A DNA stretch of 64,000 nt from Fallopia convolvulus (Eukaryota; Streptophyta; Magnoliopsida; Caryophyllales; Polygonaceae): assembly GCA_964016875.1 (NCBI GenBank), contig OZ024733.1, positions 24,719,324-24,783,323 of the forward strand, given 5' to 3'. Under the pieces are notes generated by a model, which worked only from the letters and a program-made list of their open reading frames with translations, searched no databases and was not told where the DNA came from. This document shows, in pieces, positions 43,081-54,928 of this stretch. The translations under genes and the position numbers were made by a program. Position 1 is the first letter of the stretch. Every line of letters begins with the position of its first letter.

Positions 43081-43429
43081 TACATGATTGCTTGGCTCAC
43101 TAGGCTACGTTTCCATTTGATTTCCAAGCTCGATCTTGTCAAGTATCAATCCTCTTCTCTTCACTTGCAAACCGTCTTGAATTGGATGAAGAAAGGCTTC
43201 ACCTTTGATGGCGAGCACTCAAATAGAAGTCGGCAAAGTCACTCCCTTGGATTGTAGACCAACAAGGGTTGTAAACTTGATTACTTGGAGAGAAAGTAAA
43301 ATTGCCTAAAATATGACGGAATCTTGAACTTCCGAAAATATACTCAGTTGTATCCTCTTTCTTGGAGGTCTTGGAGTCTTGCATGATATTCTTCAAAGCA
43401 CAATTTAATGTTGTTGAAGACCTTTTTGA

Positions 43430-43754
43430 ACTTGAATGCTCGATCCAGACTTTGGAAAAGATCTTGGCCTAGAAGAAACTTGAGACAATAAGGATTGATG
43501 TTATGACTCGCAACTATTGGATCCCTTTACAAGAAGAAGCTCATGACATGTATATGGTTGTAAGGGAGGCAATTAGAAGAAACTTGAGAAAGATTGAGAT
43601 CAAAGGAGACAATCTTAAGGTAATTAATTCTCTTAAGGGAAGGAGATCTTGTTCCTGTCAAATTAAAATGTTGATTGCAAATTCCCTTGCATTACTAGAA
43701 TCTTTTGATTTGATGTTAAAATTAATCAAGTTCCTCAAAATCATAACACGATAG
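43430..43754 (+). pseudogene. RNase H-like (RVT_3) fragment of a LINE
   Basis: The plus frame at 43503-43754 contains EEAHDMYMVVREAIRRNLRK, IEIKGDNLKVINSLKGRRSC and ANSLALLESFDLM. This matches the plant LINE RNase H pattern in which the motif E(G/S)D-x-L-x-V-I-N-A-L-x-G carries a catalytic Asp. The beginning and end of the domain are missing. No A tail was found. Confidence 0.6.
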
Positions 43755-44003
43755 CTCTTTTCATTGTTCGGATGCTCAATTCTTCCACTCCAAGTCAGCT
43801 TGTGATTCACCCAGAACTAAATGTTTTAATCCATAAAAATACTTTAAGTATAATTGTGTAAAAGGATCTTGCCTTCTATTGAATAATCAAAAGATATTTA
43901 TACAAGAGAACTTGTGACCCAAGAGATCTTATCTATCTTGGGCTGCAAGATAAAATAACAAAGATATTAAAAAGATATTACAAAGATATTAAAACGTCTC
44001 CAA
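43755..44003. other. AT-rich spacer with short direct repeats
   Basis: Non-coding; contains the word AAAGATATTA three times (43955-43996). It is the left flank of the Helitron candidate. Confidence 0.5.
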
Positions 44004-44055
44004 TCTACTATATATATATAAAATCAATAAGGTTTGGAGCCACCACATTGCGCCT

Positions 44056-46912
44056 GTAACACCCCCTTCCTACCCTGGAGGTATTACCGCCAGTAACCTC
44101 GATTAAGACTAAACCGAAGCTACCCAAGGCTTTAAACTGACTGAACAAACTAAAACAAACATTACAGCGGAATAAATACAATTGGTCTTATACAAACCTT
44201 AATCCAAAAAGATTAAATAAATAGTACAACCTTCTATTTAAACAAAATCTTCATCCAGTCTTCCATAAGCTCTTATTTCTGAAACTCAGCTTCACTTTGA
44301 AGTAGTTCAACCATGATCTTCACTCAAATATAACCATTGAAAACCTTTCTTCAACTTCTGGAGCTTCAAACATCTGAATCCGCCTCTTGAATCAATTTCC
44401 AAGAAGGACCTGATGTATCGAATACCAACGGTGGACACCAGCCAACCAAATAAAAGAAAAGAAGATGGACGGGTTAGTCTAATGATAGACTAGCAAGTAG
44501 AGAAACTAACTTGGTTCTTATGGTTGTAACTAAACATATTGGCATCCAAAATCCGAATAGATTCGGATTATGATCCAACAGTTACCAGTCTTATAGAGAA
44601 TAAGAAGGAGACTCGCATAGTCAAGAGAGAGAACACCACCGCTTGTGGTTTCTTTAAGAAGCATAAACGATTAATGGAAACTTATGCTAACCACATAACC
44701 TTCACAATCGTCTTCGACGACTAATGAGCTTAACTTCAACAAAGTTTGATTAAGAATCAACTTCTTAATCAGGAGCAAGAATGGTTATCAAAAGGACTAA
44801 CCATTTTGGTACTTTAATGTGCCTAACGCACCAATCTTTCATTACTTTCAAACTGTGCACTCGCACCATTTAATAGTTTTTTCGTAGTTCGGCCAACAAC
44901 CGAGATCAGAGGGCCTCTTTCATCCATGATCATTTCCAACTGCTCGGCCAACAACCGAGATTCGGCCAACAACCGAGATCAGAGGGCCTGTTTCATCCAT
45001 GATCCTTAAATGAGCTCGACCAACAATTGAGATTCGGCCAACAACCGAGATTCAATTGCACTTAGCTAAAGTGCACCATCGTTCTCCTTCAACGTGAAGC
45101 GTGACATGAGTCATGATTCCAATATTGGGATACGCTAGCAAGCTACGCCCCCAATACAGATTTTGTTATAAAGAGGTCATTGGAGACTCGGCTCCTACCC
45201 CTGGACTACCTATTTCGCAACAGTGTTTCAATACAGGACCACTAAAGAGAGGTCTTGGAGTCTAAACTCCCATCTCTACCATCTTATTTCACAGCAATGT
45301 CTCAGCATGAGACAACTAATCATACAACGGTCCTAAGTTCAATTCTAGCGCAAAAACCGCAATAACGACATGGTCGTTATTTCTAACAAAATAACAACCT
45401 ATCAAACTTTATTCAACATACAAATTATTTCCAACATGAGGATCAACTGGAATTCAATTCCTCATTAATAACCATAACGCAAGAGAGAATCGTCCACTTG
45501 CCTTATAAGGCGTGCTCGACGTCCTTGGCAATTCCAACAGTAATCTGTATCATCCTTCTGACAAATATAAAAAAAGGATTTCTCAGCAACGAGCTCACAG
45601 AAACACTTCTTAGTTGTATTCTCAACTCCCACAACTTCCTAATCGATAAACGATTTAATTTCCGAATATCGATATATAATAAATCCTTAGTTATCATGCT
45701 TCAAGGAGCCATCTTGGCGGAATTATAACTAATTATCCGCTTCACTTTTGAAACAATTTTCTAAATAAAAATTGTTCATCAGCAACAGTTCTTAAAGATT
45801 ACCAAATCTCAGATCAAACGGATTAACAACGAATCCTGAGTAATTATCCGAAGTCCTTTACCTGCCAATCGGTATCCAAAACTTGTATTCGCTATAACGG
45901 AAGATCCGGACGTCCGTTTCACGAGCGGTTCGAACCTGTAGAACCGTATCAACGTCAAGATTATAAAAACCATAAATTTAATTAGCAAAGCGGAATCGAA
46001 AGGCCCTTACGGTGGCTCCGCAACCAAACCGCTAATTAATTTCGATCGTATATACCTTCACTCGAGCCCATGGCTCGTGTGGCTCGATCATGGCTCGATC
46101 CCCGAGCCTGAGGGTGGCTGGGTGTTGCCCGACAGCGGCCCTTGCCATGGGTGGTGGTCGGAGAAGCTAACGATCGCCGGCGGCGTGGCAACGAGGCAGA
46201 GGAGAAAGCCGAAGTGAAGGCGACGCTCCTTCTCCCGAGTCCGACGACGTCCTGATTCGTCTCCCTGGTTCAGCTGCTGGATTCACACACAAACAAGAGG
46301 AGGAGATGGGGTGGTGGCTGGCAAGGTGGTGGCAAGGCGGTGAGAACCGAATTCGTCGCCCGAGTTCGTTCCGTCCAACACTCTCTCGGTATCACTTTGG
46401 AGAAGGAGAAAGAAATGATAAGCTTTGAAAGTCAATAATTTTGGCTACGTAAAAATCCATCTTCCAACTCCTTAGCCTCTAAGCAAGAGACGTCACATGT
46501 AATTTTTCGTCCCGGAACGGGACTCGCGTTAAAGCAGTAAAATTATGTACCTCGGGTGGAAAAACTCACTAAACGGAAAACGTCCTGTAAATTATGTAGA
46601 CCAATAAAATCAATTTTCCATGATTTTATCTTGCTACCCTCAATTTTTAAGGCTTCCGTTTCGCATTTTAAGTCCCTTCCGGTACATAATTAAAAAGACG
46701 GCTTATCCAATAAATATTCTTTTTCCACCGAAAAATCCTAGAATTCACACCGATCCATAAAATCATTTCTTTGTGATTTTAGGATATCACCAAGAATTTT
46801 CTAGGATTTAATCTCCAACAAAAATATTGGATTAAGCGTTAAAACGGACAAGGAGGTTAAAAGGATATCCGAGAAAAATTCAAAAATATCCTCAAAAACC
46901 GCAACTATTACA
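44056..46912 (-). mobile_element. Gypsy solo LTR (2,857 bp) in the Helitron
   Basis: Plus-strand ends TGTAACACCC and CAACTATTACA, flanked by GCGCC (44051-44055 and 46913-46917). In minus orientation it starts TGTAATAGTTGCGG and shares blocks such as TTGATTTTATTGGTCTACAT with the LTR at 55521-59487. No internal region or partner LTR. Open frames at 44539-44724 and 45498-45728 have no motif. Bases 46080-46380 form a GC-rich part likely to be transcribed leader. Confidence 0.9.
44887..45055. repeat. Tandem repeats of a GGCCAACAACCGAGAT unit
   Basis: The word CGGCCAACAACCGAGAT occurs about five times, partly within a larger unit that ends in CAGAGGGCCTNTTTCATCCA (44915 and 44985 regions). A degenerate copy reads CGACCAACAATTGAGAT. 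It sits in the solo LTR and probably belongs to its variable U3 region. Confidence 0.8.
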
Positions 46913-46917
46913 GCGCC

Positions 46918-48187
46918 ACATCATCTTTTTCCACATGTCATTCCTAAAATACGCCACATTAGATTTTGACACGTGTCATCTCCTCATTAATTCATATAAA
47001 TTATACAAATAAATTGGTAGTTTTGCAAACAAATCTTATGAATTCAAATATTAGATTTGGAAGTTTTAATATCATCCAATATTTTTGAAAGAATCCAAAT
47101 TGTAATTTTGGATGTTTCTAGCATATTTAATTAAACATTAATTTATATAAAAATATAAAAAATTATGGTGGCTTTTTTTTACAAACTACAAAATCGTGTA
47201 TTAAATATAAAAAAATCTAAAACAAAAATATATAAAAAAGATATACCAAACTAAAATATAGAAAATAATTTTTTTATTTCTTATAAATAATGGAGATTCT
47301 TGATTAATATTTAAACAAACTATAATCATTCATTATGATATTGACAATTAATTTTATTCTAAATGAAAGATGATATATAAGTTATAATTATTTTTTAATT
47401 TATAAAATCGTTAATTACCACGATTTTAAATTACAACTATTTTGATTACAAGTTTTAAAATTATGCTCAAATCGGTAAAAATTGAAATAATCTACAATAT
47501 TAAGCTTGAGATTATAATTGCAAGTTATCTTTTCAAACCTACACATATTCATATATACTTTATTTCATTTTGTACCAAGTTCTCAACCATTAATTTTTTT
47601 ATTAATCCCTTACACAAAAAATTCACATTATTTTTTGTAAATTACGAGCCTTTCTTCATGTTAATATATTTCGTAACAAATAATGCCAATCCATTTTAAT
47701 CAACTATGGAGTATATAATATTAAAGTTGTAACATATTATGCCACATGGTGAATTCATATTCAATATTTGGAAAGATAATTGGCTATATTAATATACTTT
47801 CATTATTTTTTCAACTATTTTTTAAATTATACGGAGTATTATTTTAGTGTAATCTTTTTATTGGATATTCGCAACAACAAAATGTGAGAAACATAAATGT
47901 CAGTAACTAAGGGGTAAGAAATAACAATCAAAATAACAAAATATTATATATAAATGTGACTACAACTATAAGAGATATTACGCATATAGAGACCTATAAT
48001 TAATGGTTGAATTTCTTATGTCATATATAACCTTTGTTATATGTATAAGAGATATGTAATTCAATTAAGCTAGATGTTGATTGGTTGTATAAATAAAAAA
48101 ATAAAGTTTTTATTATCATGTTGCATTAAAATCACACGTCTTTTTAATATAATCAAATATATGTATGAATAAGCCACTGTGTCTTCA
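46918..48187. other. AT-rich interior of the Helitron
   Basis: No gene. Contains weak open frames (47442-47699) of hydrophobic, AT-driven composition and many short A/T runs. Confidence 0.55.
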
Positions 48188-48450
48188 TCACATGTTTTGG
48201 GTAGGAAATAAGACCATCAATTCAACTCGCCTCATTTTCACCACATGTCGTTCCCATGTTAATCCACCTAATTTTTGTCACATATCAGATGTAAGAGATA
48301 AGAACACCACATTAAGTCGCCTCATTTTGGCCATGTGTCGTTGTCATGTTAATTCACCTCATTTTTTGTCACATGTATCGGGTAAGAAATAAGGTCACCA
48401 CATTAAGTCGTCTCATTTTTCTTGTCGCTCATCTTTAAGCCACCTCATTT
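48188..48450. repeat. Threefold tandem repeat of about 91 bp
   Basis: Units begin near 48188, 48278 and 48369 with TCACATG/TCACATA, and each contains GTAAGAAATAAG-like, AAGTCGCCTCATTTT and CATGTCGTT words. The last unit is degenerate. They lie near the Helitron 3' end. Confidence 0.75.
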
Positions 48451-48739
48451 AAAATATTGGACCTTGCGTTACTTATAAAATTGATAAAAATTAATTACTT
48501 TAATTAAATAAAATTTACGTTCAAATATTTTATCAAATTTTGTTAAGTGTTGGTTGATCATCATATTCAATTTGTAGGTCATACTTAATTAATTTATTTT
48601 TCTATTTAATATTAGTATAGTATACGTATAAGGATAATTTATTTTGTATATTTAGTCTATTAATATGACTATGCATTGAATCAATATGCAAAATGATACA
48701 TTTTCGATATAAAATTCAAGTAAAACATTAAAAAAAAAA

Positions 48740-48752
48740 CGCGTATGGCGCG
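48740..48752 (+). terminator. Helitron 3' terminal hairpin
   Basis: CGCG-TATGG-CGCG, ten bases before the CTAG terminus. In Helitrons this hairpin marks the 3' end of rolling-circle replication. Its stem is only 4 bp, shorter than typical, which lowers confidence. Confidence 0.55.
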
Positions 48753-48766
48753 GATACTTACGCTAG

Positions 48767-49168
48767 TTTCCCCTAATGTTTTCCACGGGATAGCCCCCTA
48801 TCCTAAATTACTAGCGCGCTGAGCACACTTAGACTAAAAATTAGGACTTTCCCTACCCTGAACAAAAAGAGGAAAATACATAAGATCGAACATTCGAACC
48901 CAAGAAAAAGAACATATAGGAAAAACGTGCTATAGATTCTGGGAGATTTGTGGCCAAGAGATTTGCAAAAACGGAAAGAAATCAGATTCTTGCTTGATTG
49001 ATATTTGGAAGATACATGGGGATGATGAGTATGCAACGGCTTTATTCCAAAGGCGCCAATAAAACACAAAAAAGAGATATAAAGTGCAAAAGATATCAAA
49101 TACTTTCTTTCATTAAAGAAGCAGCTAGCTACGTGGTAAAACTGAGTGCCATGTGTATTCATAATACA
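48767..49168. other. Unassigned sequence
   Basis: Moderate composition, with a 119-codon hydrophobic minus frame (48803-49162) that has no recognisable motif and may be chance. No repeat structure seen. Confidence 0.4.
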
Positions 49169-49170
49169 TA

Positions 49171-49442
49171 CTCCCTCCGATTCAAATTAATTGTCGTTTT
49201 AGCACTTTAAATTTGATCCATTTTAGATGTCGTTTTAGGTTTTCTAGGCAATGGATTAGGAGTGAGTTATGAAAATTGTTATTGGAATGTGTTTTTATTA
49301 ATTAATGTTATTTATTTATTGGTTGAAAAAAGGTGATGAGTGGTAAAATTTGGAAAAAAATTTAACTTTTTGAGTTTAGTTAATGTTTTTCTTAATTCTT
49401 ATGTCGAAAGTTAAAACGACATTTATTTTGGATCGGAGGGAG
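49171..49442. mobile_element. Stowaway-like MITE (Tc1/mariner type)
   Basis: A 272-bp element with terminal inverted repeats CTCCCTCCGATTCAAA and CTCCCTCCGATCCAAA, flanked by TA on both sides. Inner paired words (TTGTCGTTTT / AAAACGACA) extend the inverted repeat. CTCCCTCCG ends and TA duplication identify Stowaway elements of flowering plants. Confidence 0.95.
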
Positions 49443-49444
49443 TA

Positions 49445-50625
49445 TATTGCAAAATGTGGTCCGGTCACAATTTACTAAGTCTTAAGAATAATCTAAATCG
49501 ATCTTCAGATATCCAGTTAAACATCGATTAAAATTTTATAATAGTACCATAAGATTTTCGTTTCGACTCTTATAAACAATATCTTTGATAAAAAAAAAAC
49601 CTCACATTCAAAGTGCCTATTGAAATTGAACTACACAGTACGTGCACTAGGCAACCGTTTTATTTGTTCTTTTATACAAGAAACACACACACACCATTTA
49701 TTTAATTGGGGCTTGCATACATATATTGCAAAATTATAATATTTGGGCATTTTTTAATCAATATACAATTTTTAAAAATATTTTTAAGAAAAGTACATTT
49801 CGTAATTACTTGCTTTATATTTTTGCATCTTGATTTGGTCTAAAAAGAAGGCCAATGGTAATTGTAATTAAATGTAAAGTCATTATACCAAACCAGAGCA
49901 TTAGAGCAAACTTAATAACTTCTCCAAAAATATCAATAAAATGGTGAATCAAATCTCATATTCTACTAAAAAACATTACTCCAATTCCATTAGCTTTGCC
50001 ATTTTGAAAATTAATGAATGCATTAATTTTGATTTTATATGGCATGGAATGTTCTAAATTTTGCATTTAATAAAAAATATATTATTTTTTTAATCAAATC
50101 TGCCATCCCTCTAAGTATTAACCTTTGAATCTTTAATCAAATAAACACGTGCTTGGTCTCTAAAATCTTAAACATTTACATAATACAACTGCATTTCGAT
50201 TTTTTGAGCATAAGATTCTAAAATCTAAAAAATTAGTTTTTGGGTTATTTTCCCTTAATTTCTTTAGTATAAAAAGTAGTCTTTAAAATTTTCTTTTAGA
50301 GGTTGATCCGATCGAACTCCTGAAGCCACACAATTACATGGCTACAAAATAAGAAGGGCAAAGGACTGTAAAAAGTATAGAGTTGACACTAGATGCATAT
50401 GCAAAAGTTGTTAGGCTACACATTCTCGCACCAATATTGATCATGATTTATGAATCCCCCTTGGTCAGTAGTTATTTATCCTATAGTAATGGATATAGTC
50501 GATCATATAGATATATAAATGTCCTATTTTTATTATTTTTGTGTGCATCGTGATCGTTATATAATAGTAGCCACAAACAAACGATACCTAGCTACTTTAA
50601 ATTCTCTCCAATACCTTGGAAAAGG
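49445..50625. other. AT-rich non-coding DNA
   Basis: No gene or repeat recognised. Only a short CA run (about 49683-49694). Confidence 0.55.
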
Positions 50626-50633
50626 GTAACTTG

Positions 50634-51129
50634 TAGACCTGTCAAAAACTGACCTAACCCGCTAACCCGATCCGACCCGCCCGATAATTTTAGGATTAAG
50701 ACCCGAAAATTTGAACCCGAAACCCGAAATAAACCGAACCCGATAGAACCCGAACCCGTTGGGTTGAAACCCGAACCCGTTGGGTTGAAACCCGAACCCG
50801 TTGGGTTGAAACCCGAAACCCTTTGGGTTGACCAATTTAGCATATTTATAGAATTTTTTAAATTTATTTTGAAACTTATAATATATTTCATTATTAAAAT
50901 AAATGAAAATAATATATTATAATTAAATATTAATATTTAATTAAAAATTGATTTTAATAATCATAAGAAAAAAGGATATTTTAGACCCGCTGGTCAACCC
51001 GACCCGACCGAAAATCCGCTACAACCCGACCCGATTGACCCGTGACCCATACGACCCGGAACCCGATTTTACCCGAACCCGAAATGACCGAACCCGAACC
51101 CGCTCAACCCGACCCGATTGACAGGTCTA
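50634..51129. mobile_element. hAT-type MITE with CCCGAACCCG subterminal repeats
   Basis: A 496-bp element with terminal inverted repeats TAGACCTGTCAA, flanked by the exact 8-bp duplication GTAACTTG (50626-50633 and 51130-51137). Both subterminal regions are packed with ACCCGA words around an AT-rich centre. Eight-base duplications and clustered subterminal motifs are hAT traits. An open frame at 50592-50891 reads through the repeats and is not a gene. Confidence 0.95.
50746..50825. repeat. Minisatellite inside the hAT MITE
   Basis: The unit CCCGAACCCGTTGGGTTGAAA (about 23 bp) occurs three times in a row, with a fourth degenerate copy ending CCCTTTGGGTTGA. Confidence 0.9.
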
Positions 51130-51137
51130 GTAACTTG

Positions 51138-52150
51138 GTAGACTTTTCTTGGGCTTTGAACAATTTCGTTCATGATTGAGGAATATAGTACGTATATCTC
51201 AGATAAGCTAGGTAGGTTTTGAACCATTACCAAATAAATAAATAAATAAATATACATATATATGACATAGAGTTTAATTATAAGTTTTAGAATAAATTAA
51301 AACGTAAATATATATACATTTGTAGTTGTTTTATTTTGGAGATGGAATTAGTTTTATCTGAAAATATATGAAAATGATTTGACGTGGTAGAATAGCGGGC
51401 GTGAGTGAAATAGTATAGAATAAATGGATAAGAGGGTGGTGTAGTGGGTAATTGGGTGTGAAGTAATAATATGTTGAAAGAAAAGAGAGAGAGATAAAGG
51501 GAAAGGGAAAAGGGAATGTTGATAGGTAGATAGATATCGATCTTTAAGTCTTTAGGTATAAGCTAGAAACTGCACTTTATTCGAAAAGCTCCAATGGAAG
51601 AATGAGGAAAGATACGAAAAGTGAAAAGCAGTGCATGGAGACTTTGCATGTGTGGCTTTGATTTAGTACACTCGCTAGCTGGATCGTGAATCGCGATTAG
51701 TGGCTGGAGAATGCCACCCCTTCTCTAACCAGATATCGATACGATACTAATATATATCCATCAGTTGTGCGACCAAACGCACTTTATCTAGCTTCCCCAT
51801 TTCATCAATTCCCCCATGTGGTACCATTTTCAATTCCTGGCTACCAATTAATATTGATCGATAACCCATCCATCCCTAGCTATAATTGATTTCTTAAATT
51901 AATTAATTTATTTGTAGACATTTGAGTAATTGCCAATTAATGATCAATCCATCAATCGATCGAGCTTTTGTAAATTAAGTTGTTGTCTTTCAACAAGCAC
52001 TTGTTACCCCCCGTGCTGCCTTTGCACTCTTCGAAGATCAATTCTGTTTACTATTTGCATTCATCGGATCAACTATGTTTGATGATTTGACCGATTGTTC
52101 TTAAAGGGAACAATTATCAAGGGCGGGTTACAAGCATGATCAGTAACACA
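51138..52150. other. Intergenic DNA, no gene seen
   Basis: AT-rich, with a GA/AG-rich stretch near 51480-51515 and short AATT runs. No domain motif. Better base balance at 51600-51850, but no frame. Confidence 0.5.
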
Positions 52151-52251
52151 CTTATAACTTATTGCTAAACGGAAATTTGGTTTTGTTGATGGGACGATTG
52201 TCAAGTCAAACTTCTTCTTCCAAAGCTAATTATTGGTTCTCCATCATGTTG

Positions 52252-52985
52252 GATAAACTGGTTAAGGAGGAGAGATTTGGGGCGATAGAAATGATGGGTT
52301 CTCTAAAGGCGTCGGGTAGTGATGGGTTTCAGTCGGTATTCTGTACAAGTGTTGGAATGTTGTGGCGGGGGGTCTTCTATATTCATGTGTTATGTCACAC
52401 GAGTTTAATGAAACTTTGATGAGCTTGAGAAGATTAATCATTTTAGGCCCATTAGCTTCTGTAATGTTCTTAATAAGAAGATTACTAAAATTCATGGCAA
52501 TCATATGCAATATGTTTGCCTCTCCAGATTGGTCCCGTGCAAAGGATTTTCTTGCCGGGAAGGTTAATTAAGGATAATATATTCTTGGTGCAAGAAATTG
52601 TTCATTCTGTGGAGAAGAAAAAAAGAGTTATAAGGTGGATATTGTTGATAGGCTTGGTTCGAACTTTATGCTTAAGTCTTTAGAAGATGTTGGATTCTCG
52701 TCTAATTGGAGAAATTGGAATAGAGAATGCCTCGACACTGTTTCCTATCGGCTTCTTTGGAATGTGAAACTTCTTACTGTTCTCTTTGTCCCATGGAGTC
52801 GCCAAGGTGATCCTTCATCTCCTTATCTGTTTGTTTTGGTTGTTAAGATATTAAGTCACCTTACTCTACAAGTTGTTGCTTCCAAAAGTTGGAAACCGGT
52901 TAGGATTTCTCAAGGAGGTCCGCCTCTTTCTCATGTGTTATTTGTTGATGATATGATGCTTTTTGTTGAGACTTCAGTTGATTAG
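52252..52985 (+). pseudogene. LINE reverse transcriptase remnant
   Basis: The frame at 52162-52419 holds ERFGAIEMMGSLKASGSDGF, equivalent to the A-PGPDGF motif of LINE RT. The frame at 52635-52985 holds KSLEDVGFSSNWRNW, SRQGDPSSPYLFVLV, VRISQGGPPLSHVLF and the catalytic FVDDMMLF. The Asp pair is intact but the part between the two frames is unreadable. A different subfamily from the LINE at 7527-11880, which lacks RNase H. Confidence 0.82.
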
Positions 52986-53439
52986 ATGAGGGTTGTTTTG
53001 CAAGTTCTTGAGTAGTTTTGTACGGCTTTGGGACAAAAAATCAATTTTGGTAAATCTTAGTTGTTTTGTTCCTTGAATACTAAGGTTGATCTTGTTCATG
53101 AGCTAAAGCTGATGGGTGGGTTTTCAATAACAGAGGACTTAGGCAAGTAGTATCTGGGTATGCAACTTTTTCATGGTCAAGTAAAATCTAATACTTTTGT
53201 TTCTTTCTTGGAAAAAAAATCAGTTAAGTGAAAGGGTGGCATGGTTGTTTCTTAATCATGGTCGGCCGTGTGACTCTTGCTATGTCTGTCATTTCTACCC
53301 GTTTTTAATTTGTATACTATGGAAACGATGATAATTTCAAAAGGTGTTTGTGCTAAGATTGATAGTATAACAAATTCCTTCATTTTGGGGTGAGACGGAT
53401 ACTCGTCGCCGAATTCATTCTGTTGATTAGAAGGAGTCC

Positions 53440-54660
53440 TGCATGCGTAAGAGTGATGGTGGTCTTAGGATTCTTTCTATGAAAGAACTTAATCTTGCAC
53501 TTGTCCAAAAGCTTGTGTGGAGATTTTTGACGAAGTCATCCAAGCTTTGGGTGGAGGTTGTTAGAGCCAAGTATGTAGGAGGCTCAATTTGTGAGAGGAC
53601 TAATCCTTCTTATGTTTGAAAAATCCGTCAAAATGGGAGTATATAATATGGTGGTGTCAGGTTATCATTGGTGTGTTGGGGATGGACGGTTGACTCGATT
53701 TTGGAGTGATACTTTTCTTGGTGACTTGTTTTTAGAGTGACACTTGGCTTGGTAATTCTCGGCTTGTGGATGTGGAGACGAGTCGTTTTGTTTGCTAAAT
53801 TCTTGGATTGCTAGGACTGGTCTAGGTTGTCTTTATTTCTGCCTAGTATGGTCCACTTGAGATTAGCCTAGGTTACTCTATCTGATAAAGTTAAAGATAT
53901 TGATGTTCTTAGAGCGATAGGGTTGAGTTGTGGTGATTATTTTGTGGCTTCGACTTGTGCCTTGATTTTTAAGGACAATGTGGACTATTGTGTTAATTGT
54001 GTTATCCTTACAAAAAGTTAGCAGTTGGAGGCTTCGGAGAGGGTTCAAAATTTTGTTTGGCTTACCCTTAAAGGAGTTAATCTTTCTAATCAAGAGTAGG
54101 TTTGGTGACATGTTACTACAAGTTCCCTGTTCTCGAGATGTCTTTTTAAGGAGGAGTCATTGATCCATCTTTGCGTGATTATGCTATCTTAAGATACTTT
54201 TGGGAAAATCTTCACCCTCCTATTTTCACGGAAGTATTTTTTGAGTCTGATTAGCTTTTTTGATTTGAAGTACTATTTATTGTTCACTTAAGCATGAGGG
54301 AGAGAATGCTTTAACTAATATTTTTGCTATATCGCTTTGGTGGATTTGGAGATGGTGTAATGTGTTTTTTAGATAAGATCTCCTGATCGGAAATTAGTAT
54401 GATTTTGTGAAACTCAAGCAGCTAATTATGTGAAATACAGATAAAAGAATCCGTATGCTTGGAGGAAGGAGATGGTTGAATGCTTCATCGCTTGGGAGCG
54501 TACTTGTGAGCAATAGGTGAAGATTAATACTAATGGCTCAATGAGAGAAAAAGGTTTAGTGACAACAGTTGGAGCTATACAAGATAGTAATGGTTGGTGG
54601 TTGACTTGGTTTGTGCATAATTTTAGAATTTGTACGGTTTCAATGGATGAGGTATGAGGA
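53440..54660 (+). pseudogene. LINE zf-RVT and RNase H remnant
   Basis: Words in order: MRKSDGGLRILSMKELNLAL and LVWRFLTKSSKLWVEVVRAK (53440-53580), the region after RT; SERVQNFVWLTLKGVNLSNQ (54035-54090) and RCLFKEESLIHLC (54135-54175), the zf-RVT region with its first Cys preserved; then VKINTNGSMREKGLVTTVGA and NGWWLTWFVHNF (54520-54625), the RNase H start where the catalytic Asp of NTDGS reads Asn. Confidence 0.7.
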
Positions 54661-54928
54661 GTATTGCTTATGTGCATGATTGAGTATTGCTTATGTGCTT
54701 ATTTGATTCAACCTTGACTATTTTTCGATGATGACAAAATGGGAAAGTTTGGAAAATTGTAGGGATGCGATTAGTTCATGGTACCGCGGTAACCTTCTAT
54801 ATCCTATTCACTGGGGGTGGGTTCTCGCAATGGTAAATAAGGAATGTGTATCCTTCTAAGAAGAAAATTCCTAAAACTTGTATTTATCTTGCATTCTTGT
54901 GCAACTTTTGTATAGGTTTATCATAATC

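Larger units (their letters stand above)
44004..48766 (+). mobile_element. Non-autonomous Helitron, interrupted by a solo LTR
   Basis: The left end TCTACTATATATATATAAAA follows a host A; the right end is a short hairpin (CGCG 48740-48743, loop TATGG, CGCG 48749-48752) followed by GATACTTACG and CTAG (48763-48766), before a host T. The 5' TC, 3' CTAG, subterminal hairpin and A/T insertion site without duplication are Helitron hallmarks. Without the nested LTR it is about 1.9 kb. It holds no Rep/helicase frame. CCACATGTCAT and ACGTGTCAT words near 46930-46980 recur in 48188-48450. Confidence 0.75.
52150..54700 (+). mobile_element. Decayed plus-strand LINE (RT, zf-RVT, RNase H)
   Basis: An ancient LINE 3' half in plus orientation. 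Order: RT start (MGSLKASGSDGFQSVF, 52290-52340), RT active site (FVDDMMLF), zinc-binding region (53990-54170), RNase H (54490-54660). Dozens of stops and frame changes. No intact end or target duplication found; the 5' boundary is arbitrary. Confidence 0.78.

Noticed and set aside
44887..45055. CRISPR-like array because of regularly repeated 17-bp words
   Set aside because: Repeats are few, partly contiguous, and inside a plant LTR; no spacers of constant size and no cas genes.
48803..49162. 119-codon hydrophobic minus-strand frame as a membrane protein gene
   Set aside because: Composition follows the local AT richness, there is no motif or upstream context, and it lies among repeats.
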